DNA of 64,000 bases from assembly GCA_032622095.1 (NCBI GenBank), contig CP136061.1, positions 217,960,373 through 218,024,372 on the forward strand, read 5' to 3'. A program made the translations under genes and the position numbers. Source of the DNA: Siphonodentalium dalli (taxonomy: Eukaryota > Mollusca > Scaphopoda > Gadilida > Siphonodentaliidae). Shown piece after piece: positions 47,916 through 58,694 of this stretch; the first letter of the stretch is position 1, and each line of letters begins with the position of its first letter. The notes under the pieces are model-generated. The model was not told where the DNA came from. It saw only the letters and a list, made by a program, of their open reading frames with translations, and did not search any database.

Positions 47916-48290
47916 TCAATATATTTCCCATTTCTTTTCCAGATGATGGAAAGTCTCAGTACTGACACTCAAAGTGTCTGTGACTTTAGCTTTGCTAAGA
48001 GCATCAGCTTTCGAAATTTGATCCCGTGGAATCCAAGCTAGTTTGAGATTATTATCAAACAGCGTGCACATGCGTTCTATGTATGAATAAATTATGTACA
48101 AACCATTACTCTGATCCCCGACAGCATTTTGTATATCAGATTTAGATAGTCAGTTTTTAGAAGCACATTCGTACCTTTTAAATTATAGGCGCAAAAAATT
48201 ATAAAGCACGAAAGCACGCTTTAATGCCTCGGGCTCTCTCTATGTTAAACTCATCAATGCCACATGTCAAGAAATCTGCTGATTTGGCTG
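47916..48290 (-). pseudogene. DIRS-type RNase H remnant
   Basis: Minus strand contains LKLAWIPRDQISKADALSK followed by VSTETFHHLEKKWEIY, matching the WIPRxxNxxADxLS and ..F..L...WGP pattern of the DIRS RH end. Upstream, RGIKACFRAL and SKSDIQNAV give the earlier RH blocks with stops. The element's reverse transcriptase should lie at higher coordinates but is cut off by the nested LINE at about 48300. Confidence 0.8.
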
Positions 48291-48321
48291 CCATCAAGGC
48301 GTTATTATTATTGTTATTTAA

Positions 48322-49992
48322 TCATATGTTGTTAGCGAATGCATCAATTACACATCAGAGCAGAATAGTAAGCTTTATGCATGTTTCCTAGATGTCCGTA
48401 AAGCCTTTGATACTGTGTGGTTAGACGGCCTATTGATCAAACTTTACAATCGTGGTTTCCGTGGACATATATGGTTCATACTACGGGAGATGTTGTCGGG
48501 CTTTTCGTGCTTCGTCAATTATGGTAAATCAATGTCAAGGGAAATCAAAATACTACAAGGGACGCGACAAGGGGGAATTTTATCCCCTCTTTTATACATG
48601 TTGTATATAGATGATCTGTTATATGAACTCGAGGCATCGAACTATGGTCTTCGGATTGTCTCCACAAACTGCGCGTCGCCAACTCAAGCGGATGATATGA
48701 CGCTCTTTTCGCTCACAAACGTGGGCCTACAACGCCTCTGTGATATTTGCTCAATGTATAGCCGATTGTGGCGGTTTACATACAACGCACAGAAATGTAA
48801 AACCATTGTATTCAATGAAAAAGTGAAGAATCTGCCTGTGCATCCAAGGAGATGGAAACTTGGTGACGGGTATGTAGACGAAACTGATCACATAACCCAT
48901 CTTGGCATAACGTTGCATAGAAGCGACTTCGCTCGTGAGTTCATCGACTGTATTGTCAACAAAATAAGATCCACCTACTTCATGCTGAGCAATGCTGGTA
49001 TGTATGCAGGTGGAATCACCCCTCAAAGTTGCGAAACTCTTTACAGATCCATAATTATTCCAAAGGGTCTATACGGATCTGAACTATTGTGTGGTCTATC
49101 AGAAACCCATTGGTCAACTCTTGAGAAAATTCATCGCTTCTGCCTCAAGCATATCCAGGGACTTCCTGTACGTGCTCGCACTGATATCGTTTTGGGGATG
49201 CTTGGCATCCATCCTATCAAGTCATTGATTGATGCCAGGAAACTCAATTTGTTTGGAAGCCTATGCCGTATGCCTCCTGGCAAAGCTTGCAAGGAAATTT
49301 TTGTCACAAGACTTCACATGTACTTCACGGGACAACTGGAAAACCCAAATTCCTTCATCAGCGACATTAACAACACTCTTGTTGAATACAACCTATCCGA
49401 GCATATGCATCAGTATGCTCATTTCTGCTCATTTCCTCTGAAATCCGAATGGAAACGCATTACAAAAACCGCGATTAACGACAAATGCGTACAGAAATGG
49501 ACAAAGAGAACAAATTGTGACACTTCATTTGCGCGTTTTCGAGAAATTCAACCAAACCCTACTATGTGTCACTTATGGAGAACATGTCGTAAATACCCTA
49601 TGCATAAGATTGCATTTATCACAGTCGGTCAGCTCATCGCAGGAAGCGCATTCTCTCAACAAAACACATGCACATTATGCTGTCAGTCACACTCTGATAT
49701 TATCGAGCACGCACTTATCTCATGCAGTAGCCCACTTATGCATTCCCACAGAAACGAAATGTGGTACCAGATGATTGATCGTTTCGGCATACCGCTATTC
49801 GTATGGGCCACGAGTCTCAGCAACAGCGACCTCGTATTGCTCCATCTCACACATCTTCCACGTGATATATTCACATTTCTTGAGCAAGTTGAGGATACAT
49901 CAAAGTTTACGAGATTCATTGTTCTTCACACAAACTTAATTTGGAGGCGCTATGTCGAACTCTCAGCCACTACGCATGACGGTTTGTGTTAA
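48322..49992 (+). pseudogene. Non-LTR reverse transcriptase, 5'-truncated ORF2
   Basis: An open frame of about 557 codons runs from after a TAA at 48319 to TAA at 49990-49992. The readable start is LYACFLDVRKAFDTVWLDGL (the F-D block of the RT palm), then GTRQGGILSPLLYMLYIDD, then TQADDMTLFS. QADD stands where most LINEs have YADD/FADD, with both catalytic aspartates kept. The C terminus carries CTLCCQSHSDIIEHALISC, the CCHC-type motif of LINE ORF2. The endonuclease and N-terminal RT motifs are absent, so it is a 5'-truncated insertion in opposite orientation inside the DIRS-type element. The GTG at 48415 is not a real start. The long intact frame implies relatively recent insertion. Clade unresolved (I/Jockey/Nimb-like group). 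Confidence 0.8.
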
Positions 49993-50169
49993 ACAACCTT
50001 TGATCTTTGAAGTTTGAACGTTACGGGTGTTCACCATAAGTCGTACTTAAATGTACCACATTCTGTCCTGTCCATAAAATCCGAAGACGACAAATTAAAT
50101 AAACATGAATAAATTAATAAATCATTATATATATATGTATGCATAGGTATGTGTATATGAGGGTGTGAT

Positions 50170-50204
<35 letters not shown>

Positions 50205-50735
50205 GTGTATACGTGTGTGTATATGTTTTCTTGCGCTAGCGTTTGCACTGTCGCAACATCATCCTACATATAGTCTATTCCACTTAATGGGTGCATACAT
50301 TTATAGGGGAGCTATTGTCGAGCAAGGGCATTGCGTTTGCTGACTCTTTGGGGAGAGAGATTCTTCTAAGCGAATCCAACTCCAACTAGAGTTCCTTTTG
50401 TAATTGTATGCACCTGCTTATGGTGTGCTATTGTGACAGTGCATCATAACGTATGTATGTACGGTTGTGTTTGTGTCTGCGCCATGTGTTAGATTGTATA
50501 TGCGTACGGGTGTGGTCGAGAGGGTGTGTGTTTTCTGTTGATGTGATATGTAAGCTCGTGTTCGTGTACATACAATTAGAATGGTATTCTTTTCCTCGGT
50601 AGTTTGTTCTCTTGTCTGTCTTTTCATTACTTCTTGATTGCTAAATGTATTTATGTTACATTCATGTATACTATGTCTTGTTAAATCTTCAATACTGGAG
50701 GCAATAAAGATATATATATAATGAACAATAATCAG
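49993..50735 (+). mobile_element. 3' UTR of the non-LTR element
   Basis: Follows the RT stop. Contains TATG/GTGT microsatellites (50130-50225, including a (GT)n run at 50170-50200) and ends near AGGCAATAAAGATATATATATA, a plausible 3' terminus with a short AT-repeat tail. The exact end was not fixed. Confidence 0.5.
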
Positions 50736-52800
50736 CAAATATTTGTAGACAAGACTACCCCTTGCCCATGCAGCTTCCCTGAAGCTATGTGTATACACAC
50801 TGCATTCTACTAATATCATATATACATGCGTATCTATATATTATAGTGCACTATTTTCCGAATGGAAAGTAAGCTGTGGTGGCTCTGTCAATCAAACGAC
50901 CACTGAAAACTCAGCTTCGGCTTCTTGAGAGCCATCTGACCTCGATAAAAAATCGAACTGGCATTCAAATTCCATGCCTGGCTGAATAGCCCCGAACTGT
51001 TCAAAAGTTCCACCGTCATCAACAGACGTCATAACCGAATGGAAGCATTCGACATCTGAATCGAAAGATTCATTAATTATAAAATAAGCTTAAATGAGCT
51101 CGTACCCGGAACCGGGTGCGTTACAGAACACATAATGAACACATACGTCATCGCCGAATAGAAGAATTCTACATCTGAATCGAAAGATTCATTATAAAAT
51201 AAGCGTAAATGAGCAACACAAAATGAACACCCGCTTTTGATAAACTGTTAGTTTCATTTCATCAAATGATCTTTCCAAAAATATTAATTCAGTCAAACCT
51301 CTTATTTCAACAACATCATCCAAATGCCATCAACCCTTTATTGTTGTATGTAAAACTTTGTGTGTAAACAGATCTTTCTGTCAAACACTATCTGAGTTGA
51401 CAGTATTTTGCCAACCAAACTGGTCAAGAATTAGACATCTGAATCAAAAGATTCGAAAGTAACTCACGTTTACTTTAACGTTTCTCTGACCAAATTTTTA
51501 TTTACAAATGTACATGTAACAACGGATTAAAGCTATTATGAATGCTTTCATTCCTTTCATCGGATATTATGATAACTCCGCATTGCATGTCCCAGTATAA
51601 GTAAAATCGGAAAGTTTAATTATAGCATGCATGGTTCCAAATCGCTTTATATTTTCAGCAATGATGAAGCCACAATTTCAAGTTATAAATCAGACTTTAG
51701 CGTCTGTGTGAACTCCTGTTCTTCACAATTCGAACAAACCGCGATTCCGTCACCAAAAACAATATCTATACTGGTCGATTGATCCTCGCGTATCGTAAGT
51801 ACTTCGATTTCCATCATTACTTTGGTAGATACTAAACCGACTGAACGTAACACATATGTTACAACATTATATAAACAGTATTTAACCCTTGAATTACACA
51901 GTATCTAACTCCAGAAAGTTGATACCATCTAAATCCACGATATTTCCACTGAGACTAGCTCTGCAAATTATAAATGATGATTATGCCACGCGTGTGTAAA
52001 ATTGTCCTTTTTTACACATAGACAAGACAAGATGATAGGAACATCTTCATATTTACAATATTTCTTGAAAACATGATGATTGCTATGATAACAACCTAAT
52101 ACAAGTCATTTCTTGCCATTACGATGTTTTGCAATTGTTAAAGATTTACTACCTTTGGAGTATTGCACAATTCAGAAATACCACCTTTCTCTGAGGTTTT
52201 TCAATTTCTTCTGAAACAATTTCCGAATTGTCCAAAGCGCGGACTTATTATTTTTAAGACTCATGCACTCAGGTTCTGACAAATTGGATAACATTGTCAT
52301 TTCGTATGATAGATAACATTCAAATATGCCAAAGGCTGTTATGAACCAATTTCTCGTCGGTCGTGACCGATTTAATTCCCAAGATCATAGAACGAAAATC
52401 ATTCGATTCTAGAGAAACTATAGTTTCTAAAAATACTTATCTGTGTAACTGAAGAGATGGCTATTACTAAGATAAGACAGCCCGACAATGATCAGCTTTT
52501 CCACAGGCAAAACCTTGCCCTTCATGCCATGTCCCCTCACTTCCGATCCCAAAATTATGATATTTGACAGCTGGTGTAACATCTTCTTCAGGGTCCAAAA
52601 CGTCTCGAAATCCAACACCTTATCCCCTTGCAAACATTGATCATTGGTGCATGTTTGTTAAAAGTATCAGCTTTGTAATGGTCCAGCTCCGAATTTATTA
52701 CATAATGTGTCCCGTTACATTCTTATGTTTATTTTCACTGAAGGTTTGTCCATTTTTCCTCAAGCTATATATACGCTGAACAGATGAAGCGTCTGAGAAT
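50736..52800 (-). other. 5' internal region of the DIRS-type element, decayed
   Basis: The minus strand near 50890-51060 reads an acidic stretch with ECQFDFLSRSDGSQEAEAEF, possibly gag-like. ACATCTGAATCGAAAGATTC repeats near 51050, 51168 and 51430. No RT motif was found. Most of this part cannot be assigned. Confidence 0.45.
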
Positions 52801-53074
52801 AACTATTTTCTTAAGAAAACCAAACAAACAGGTACGGAAAACTGTGTCCGACCGCGACGACAACTGGCACTAGATTGACCATTCACGCTTTTAGCGCATA
52901 CCTGCTCACTCAATGACAATCATACATCACACCAGCGACTGAGTACCAATCACACATATCGATAATCACTGACCAGACAATATTCACGCGACAAAGCGTT
53001 CTTTACCCATTAACTCTGCATATGCCGTGAAGACAGTAATTTTCCTCTATACTCCGTAACGCGGAAAATATTAT
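52801..53074 (-). repeat. Split direct repeat A1 (274 bp)
   Basis: Outer end of the DIRS-type element. Matches A2 at 46231-46504 in the same orientation. Confidence 0.9.
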
Positions 53075-53187
53075 AGAGCATGCACATGACTGTATTTTTC
53101 ATTAATCCATGTCTCAAATTCATTCATTTCAATTGAGCATAAAAGGACATGGTGTCATAAATGGCCGATTTAGTTTACAGTCCCCCT
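53075..53187 (+). mobile_element. Right piece of the MITE split by the DIRS element
   Basis: AGAGCATGCA...CCATGTCTCAAATTCATTCAT and GCCGATTTAGTTTACAGTCCCCCT match 19903-20030; TTAA follows at 53188-53191. Confidence 0.75.
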
Positions 53188-53399
53188 TTAATTATTAAGG
53201 CGATATACCAGTATGGCTGTCGGTAGGACAGGATTAATTTCATCCAAATTACACATAACTGAAGATACGTCCATGCAAAAGCTATCAAATTGAACCGAAA
53301 AGTCACAAATATATGGGCTATATGGGCCGGTGTGGACCACCTCATGACTCGCAAATTCAAGAGTTACTAAATAATTTTCCCACTCACATCATACAGATA

Positions 53400-54418
53400 A
53401 AGGGGTCCATTGTATTGAATTTTGAGCCAATAAAGGGCGACACGAGTTAGTAAACGTTTCCTCTCACAAATCAGGTTATAATACGGGCAAGCACTCTGAG
53501 TGTGCGTGGACAAATCACCCGACCATGCATACCATTAGTCAGATGTCACAAGCAAACGGGCGATGGCTCAATATGGACATTCTGTAGAGCAAGTTCTAAA
53601 GGCTGCTGGAGTTAGGCCACGGAAAGATTTTCCACACTATGTAAACATATGAACATACGTGAGTGTGCTTGATTTCAGTGTGATGTATTTAAGAAAATTT
53701 GAGGTTCACGGTTTGCATTTATTTATTTGTGTCGGTCATCTACACACGTGGTGGGCATTCGATAGGTGTGCCAATGTTATATTCTATGGAATAAACGATT
53801 TAAGTGAGAAGAGGCAGAGAAATAAAGTATTATTAAACATAATATGAGATTAGTGAGAGAAAAAGAGGAGTTACACGTAGATGCATTTTTTCACACGACC
53901 ATGAGCGGTATATTGCATCTATAGGATGGCATGTGTTGGTTGAAACGCGACCAGAGTTCGATGAACGACTCCTATCGTTTTTATCATATTAATACGTGCG
54001 ATCATTGGTGTGGACCTTCGTGTGTACATAGTCAAATATCCCGAATGTGCAAATGATTTTCCTAACATCACAAGCAAACGGGCCATTTATTTCACACAAC
54101 TCACATCGATATGGGCTATTTCCTGTGATATCTCTTATGTACGGTCATTGCCAGTCAATTTCGTGAAATATGTCATACACGAATCAAAACATATGCATAA
54201 ACATAGTTGTTTGAACGATTCCTATCACAAATCAGATTCATACGGACGATGATTGTCGAGGACCATCTTGTTTGAAAGTTAAACCGACAATGCAAATTAT
54301 TTCCAAATATCACAAGCAAACGGGCGATTTAATTCGCACAAGTCACGTTGATAGGGACTAGTGTCTGTAATATATATCATGGTCAGATAATATGTCAGTA
54401 GACGTAATGTAAAATGTC
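53400..54418 (-). pseudogene. Eroded C2H2 finger array (3' part)
   Basis: On the minus strand, finger-linker codons equivalent to RPFACDI or RPYRCEL recur near 53560, 54075, 54110, 54315 and 54345, separated by stops and frameshifts. It is the oldest part of the zinc-finger pseudogene that continues to 56182. Confidence 0.6.
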
Positions 54419-56182
54419 TTACGCGAATCGAAACATATTCCTAACACGAGTTAATGAACCATTCCTGTCACACATCACATTCCTAGGGGCGATGACTGTG
54501 GTGGACTGTTTTGTTTGCCGTACATACGATTTTGCACAGACATTACAGTGATACGGTTTAACTCCGGTTTGAGTCATTGCATGGTCCGTAAGGAGGTTAG
54601 AATCTCTAAACGACATCTCACACACGTCACATATGTATGGACGCTCATTGGTGTGGATTCTTTTGTGCACAATCAAATTACTGGAATGTGCAAATGATTG
54701 TTGTCACACCTCGCATTGATACGGGCGACCTCCTGTGTGGATCCTCTTGTGAGCTGTCAAAGAAGACACCTGGACAAATGATTTTCCACAAATATCACAA
54801 TCATACGGGTGATCTCCTGTTTGCATTCTTTTATGTGAGACAAGGCTGGTGGAGTTAGTAAACGGTTTGTTTTACTGTTTTACATCACATATGCAATGAT
54901 CACCAGTATGGATTCCGCCATGTCTCGTATTATTACGAGAATCACTAAACGACCTCCCACACACATTGCATCGATATGGTCGAACACCCGTATGGATTCT
55001 TGAATGCCTCGTGAGATCACCAGATTTAATGAAAGATTTACCACAGTTTTCGCAGCAATAATATCTATCACCTGTGTGGTATCGTGTATGAATAGCAAGG
55101 CTACTGGCCACAGTAAACGATTTATTATAATGTCTATCACCTGTGTGGTATCGTGTATGAACAGCAAGGCTACTGGCCACATTAAACGATTTCTCATAAT
55201 GTCTATCACCTGTGTGGTATCTGGTATGAACAGCAAGGCTACTGGCCACATTAAACGATTTCTCATAATGTCTAACACCTGTGTGGTATCTGGTATGAAC
55301 AGCAAGGCTACTGGCCACATTAAACGATTTCTCATAATGTCTATCACCTGTGTGGTATCGTGTATGAACAGCAAGGCTACTGGCCACATTAAACGATTTC
55401 TCATAATGTCTATCACCTGTGTGGTATCTGGTATGAACAGCAATGCTACTGGCCACATTAAACGATTTCTCATAATGTCTAACACCTGTGTGGTATTGTG
55501 TATGAACAGCAAGGCTACTGGCCACAGTAAACGATTTATCATAATGTATATCACCTGTGTGGTATCGTGTATGAACAGCAAGGTTACTGGCCACAGTAAA
55601 CGATTTCTCATAATGTCTATCACCTGTGTTAGTATCGTGTATGCACAGCAAGTCTACTGGCCACAGTAAACGATTTCTCACAATGTCTATTACCTGTATG
55701 GTATCGTGTATGCACAGCAAGGCTATTGGCCACATTAAACGATTTATCATAATGTCTATCACCTGTATGGTATCGTGTATGAACAGCAAGGCTACTGGCC
55801 ACAGTAAACGATTTCTCACGTGTGGTATCGTGTATGAACAGCAATGCTACTGGCCACAGTGAACGATTTAGCACCTGTGTGGTATATCGTGTATGAAAAG
55901 CAAGGCTACTGGCCACAGTAAACGATTTCTCAGGTGTGGTATCGTGTATGAACAGCAAGGCTACTGGCCACAGTAAACGATTTCTCATGTGTGGTATCGT
56001 GTATGAACAGCAAGGCTTCTGGCAACAGTAAACGAGTTCTCATGTGTGGTATCGTGTATGAACAGCAAGGCTACTGGCCATAGTAGACGATTTCTCATGT
56101 GTGGTATCGTGTATGAACAGCAAGGCTACTGGCCACAGTAAACGATTTCTCACACACTTCGCACTTATACGGGCGCTCTCAA
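54419..56182 (-). pseudogene. C2H2 zinc-finger pseudogene with Cys-less finger array
   Basis: Minus-strand reading starts with an intact finger ERPYKCEVCEKSFTVA (about 56175), with an in-frame TGA immediately before it. Then comes a minisatellite of about 17 units retaining SLAVHTRYHT but mostly lacking CxxC. Intact fingers follow: CCENCGKSFIKSGDLTRH, CNVCGRSFSDSRNNTRH, and after an in-frame TAA (54872-54874) [37 protein letters not shown] and CNVCAKSY. A second in-frame TGA (54704-54706) replaces the second Cys of one finger. The frame is otherwise continuous from 54419 to about 55620, where a one-base longer unit shifts it. Probably non-functional. Confidence 0.8.
55065..56160 (-). repeat. 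69 bp / 54 bp zinc-finger-derived minisatellite
   Basis: GTGTATGAACAGCAAGGCTA (plus strand) marks about 17 units. The first eleven (55077-55830) have a period of 69 bp, one being 70. The last six have about 54-57 bp because ATAATGTCTATCACC is missing. On the minus strand the 69 bp unit encodes GDRHYEKSFNVASS plus LAVHTRYHT (23 residues), and the 54 bp unit encodes EKSFTVASSLAVHTRYHT (18). Confidence 0.9.
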
Positions 56183-57472
56183 CTTTATTCATCAAACGAA
56201 TTCCAAAAACAAGACGTGTCTGCGACGGGCATTAAATTTTGATCGTCTTGCTCATTGATTGACAATAATCGAGAGTAAAGTTCACAAATGTTGGTTTAAA
56301 AAATCAATATGCATAGATATCCGATAGAGTATTGAAGAAACAATTGAATTATTAATTTTCTCTGTACCAAGAAATTTATCTGATTATATTTACATACACC
56401 TGATATCTCTTCCGATTTCCCCATAGCGTTACGGTAGACACGCCCCCTTATTCAATGCGTTCATAAACCTATGAACGTAACGTGACGTCACTTCCAATGT
56501 CGTTCATTGAACATATGAACATATTGAACATATTGGTCCCGGAAATCACCGGGGATTGTCGGACATTACCGACTGCTTGAGTATCTAGTCAGCCAATACG
56601 CCAAGGATTTAATAGCAAACAATATGTAATCGAGGTTCACGATTGGATGGCTAGTGGCATCTAATCGCGAGCACGGGTTCACGAGATGTTCGATTGACTA
56701 TCAGAATGACGGTTATCATATAATCCCATAATATGTCAAATATAGCGAATTATCGAAAAATGAAATACAACGAAAAAGCGAAATATGAAAATACAGCGAA
56801 ATAGCACGAAAAATCGAAATAGGAAAATACAGCGAAATAGGAAATTATTTTTATAAACGAAATAACGGAGATATTTGAAAAAGTGTTTTTGACGAAATAA
56901 CGGACATATTTGGAGAAGTGTTTTAAAGAGCGTAAGTATATAAATATAAATAATAAACGGCGGATTCAACGTGGTCATGGGTTTTGACCGCGATAAAAAA
57001 TCAGCAAACTCCGCATGAACCCCGAAATTATTTTTATAAACGAAATAACGGAGATATTTGAAAAAGTGTTTTTGACGAAATAACGGACATATTTGGAGAA
57101 GTGTTTTAAAGAGCGTAAGTATATAAATATAAATAATAAACGGCGGATTCAACGTGGTCATGGGTTTTGACCGCGATAAAAAATCAGCAAACTCCGCATG
57201 AACCCCTTCGGGGTTCATGCAGTTTGCTGAATTTTTCTCGCGGTCAAAATCCCATGACCACATTGAAACCGCCGTTCATTTCTTATATAAAACAGAAGTG
57301 AACTTGAAAGTATGGTTAAATATTTGGAATTTGCTTTGATACAATATTAAAATTCTACGAAAATAGCGTGACCTTTACCCCCGCATTAAGTTTCACTTTC
57401 GCTTTCAAAATTTACACTCAGTCGCAGGTCTACACGTCTTGTTTCTGGAATTCATTTGATGAATAAAGTTGA
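56183..57472. mobile_element. Inverted-repeat element beside the zinc-finger pseudogene
   Basis: CAACTTTATTCATCAAACGAATTCC with ACAAGACGTGTC (56183-56245) is complementary to 57410-57472. The left end lies exactly where zinc-finger homology stops, so the element likely truncated the pseudogene. The interior holds the 183 bp duplication. No transposase. Family unknown. Confidence 0.65.
56841..57290. repeat. Identical 183 bp direct duplication plus inverted third copy
   Basis: 56841-57023 and 57024-57206 appear identical (start GAAATTATTTTTATAAACG, end CGCATGAACCCC). Directly after, 57207-57290 is an inverted diverged copy (GGGGTTCATGCAGTTTGCTG, CGCGGTCAAAATCCCATGACC). The 175-codon minus ORF here is just the repeat read twice. 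Confidence 0.85.
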
Positions 57473-58694
57473 AAATTTGGGCACAAACACATCGGATGAA
57501 AGAAAAAAGATACCGGTATGGTGGCTTCGGAATGACTTGCGGAACATATATTATATATGGGCATTTATAGGTTATGTCATCGCGTTTAATTAATTACACA
57601 TTCGCGACAAATTATTGCTAAAAAAAAATTGATTGTATAACTAGGTCAAATGCCTCTGAGCGGACAGGGAGAATGACGATCCGATTACTTCGTCAGAATT
57701 CGTTAGTTTCCAATACGATATCTCGACTTCGCTTCGTTCAATTTCGCCGAGTTATATGTCAAATCAAGGAATTGTATTGCCAATAAGTTACATTTTGAAG
57801 ATATTTTGGCTGCAATTATCGATTTCTCGAATTTATTAGGGTTTGATAGTCTGTGCGGTTTTAGCCAAAATCGATCATTTGAACCTTGTCACTGGTATAT
57901 ATTCTATATCGGCAGTTTAGTAATTTTCCCCAGGGCCTGTGGGTTCAGCCACATGTACGTGTAATTACAATAACCGTTTGTAATTATGGTATTGCTATGG
58001 AACCAGCGGACCGGATGGAAGAGTCCAGCGATTTTGCGCCCCATACTTACACGTTGATAGATATCATATACCATCTAGCTGAACGTGTTACGCGCGCCGC
58101 GTGTATACTAATGTACAAATTCTTGTTTCGCCTGGGCGCTGCCATACCGCTGGGTGTTCTAATTATAGAATGTTAATTAAATGTGACACATTAAAAGTTG
58201 TAGTGCGACCCCGAGGCCGAGCCCGGCAAAAAGTGTACTTGAGAATTTCAATTTCGTTTATTGGCGTTTACATTATGTCAATAATGTTGATTTTTGGTTT
58301 GTAATAAGCTATGCCAATTACAAATAACAGAAATGAAAAAAGATTTTATAATTACAATCATGGGTATATAATATATGATCTTGAGTGCGTTACCATTTTT
58401 GACTATGGTTTTCTTGTATGTACTAGTCGGGTATAGCGAGAAGAAGCGATCACAATTCATTCACCCCGTAGTACGCTTAATTGGATTCAATCAAGTTACA
58501 GACAAATATCTGCCTGCACAGCGTTCATATCTCACTCAGTTATCAGAAGATTGGATTTCCTCTTTGCTATAAGTTTCGTGTGCTATATACACGTTGGACA
58601 CAAAACCACAAACATCTATAAAGGCCGTGTACGTGCAGGCGACACGATCGCGTGAGTCTGGCGACTTCCATTGGCAGTGGCAACACACGTTACA
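57473..58694. other. No gene recognised
   Basis: The ORF at 57886-58176 has no motif. 58345-58420 is an inverted copy of the ATCAGAAATGGTAACGCCCT block found at 3330-3385 and 62125-62180. Confidence 0.5.

Larger units (their letters stand above)
45776..53074 (-). mobile_element. DIRS/Ngaro-type YR retrotransposon with split direct repeats
   Basis: Read on the minus strand the order is A1 (53074-52801), internal region, B1 (46594-46505), A2 (46504-46231), B2 (45865-45776). A1 equals A2 (274 bp), B1 equals B2 (90 bp), and B1 directly abuts A2. This is the split-direct-repeat structure of PAT/Ngaro-like tyrosine-recombinase retrotransposons. RNase H, a post-RH linker and tyrosine-recombinase remnants lie in the expected order near the B end. 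The host MITE is interrupted without target duplication (..GTTCAT | AGAGCA..), as expected for recombinase integration. 365 bp separates A2 from B2. All ORFs are broken, and the RT core is replaced by or lost to a nested non-LTR insertion. Confidence 0.85.

Noticed and set aside
46231-53074. LTR retrotransposon with 274 bp LTRs
   Set aside because: The 274 bp repeats do lie 6.3 kb apart, but a second 90 bp repeat pair abuts one of them, there is no target duplication, and a tyrosine recombinase rather than an integrase is encoded.
55004-55669. 221-codon plus-strand ORF as a gene
   Set aside because: It is the antisense frame of the 69 bp minisatellite; openness follows from the period being divisible by three.
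55065-56160. CRISPR-like array
   Set aside because: Regular spacing, but the entire unit repeats with no unique spacers, and it encodes zinc-finger pieces in eukaryotic context.
56736-57263. 175-codon minus-strand ORF as a gene
   Set aside because: Its protein is one 61-residue segment read twice from the 183 bp duplication, ending in low-complexity F/R/I.
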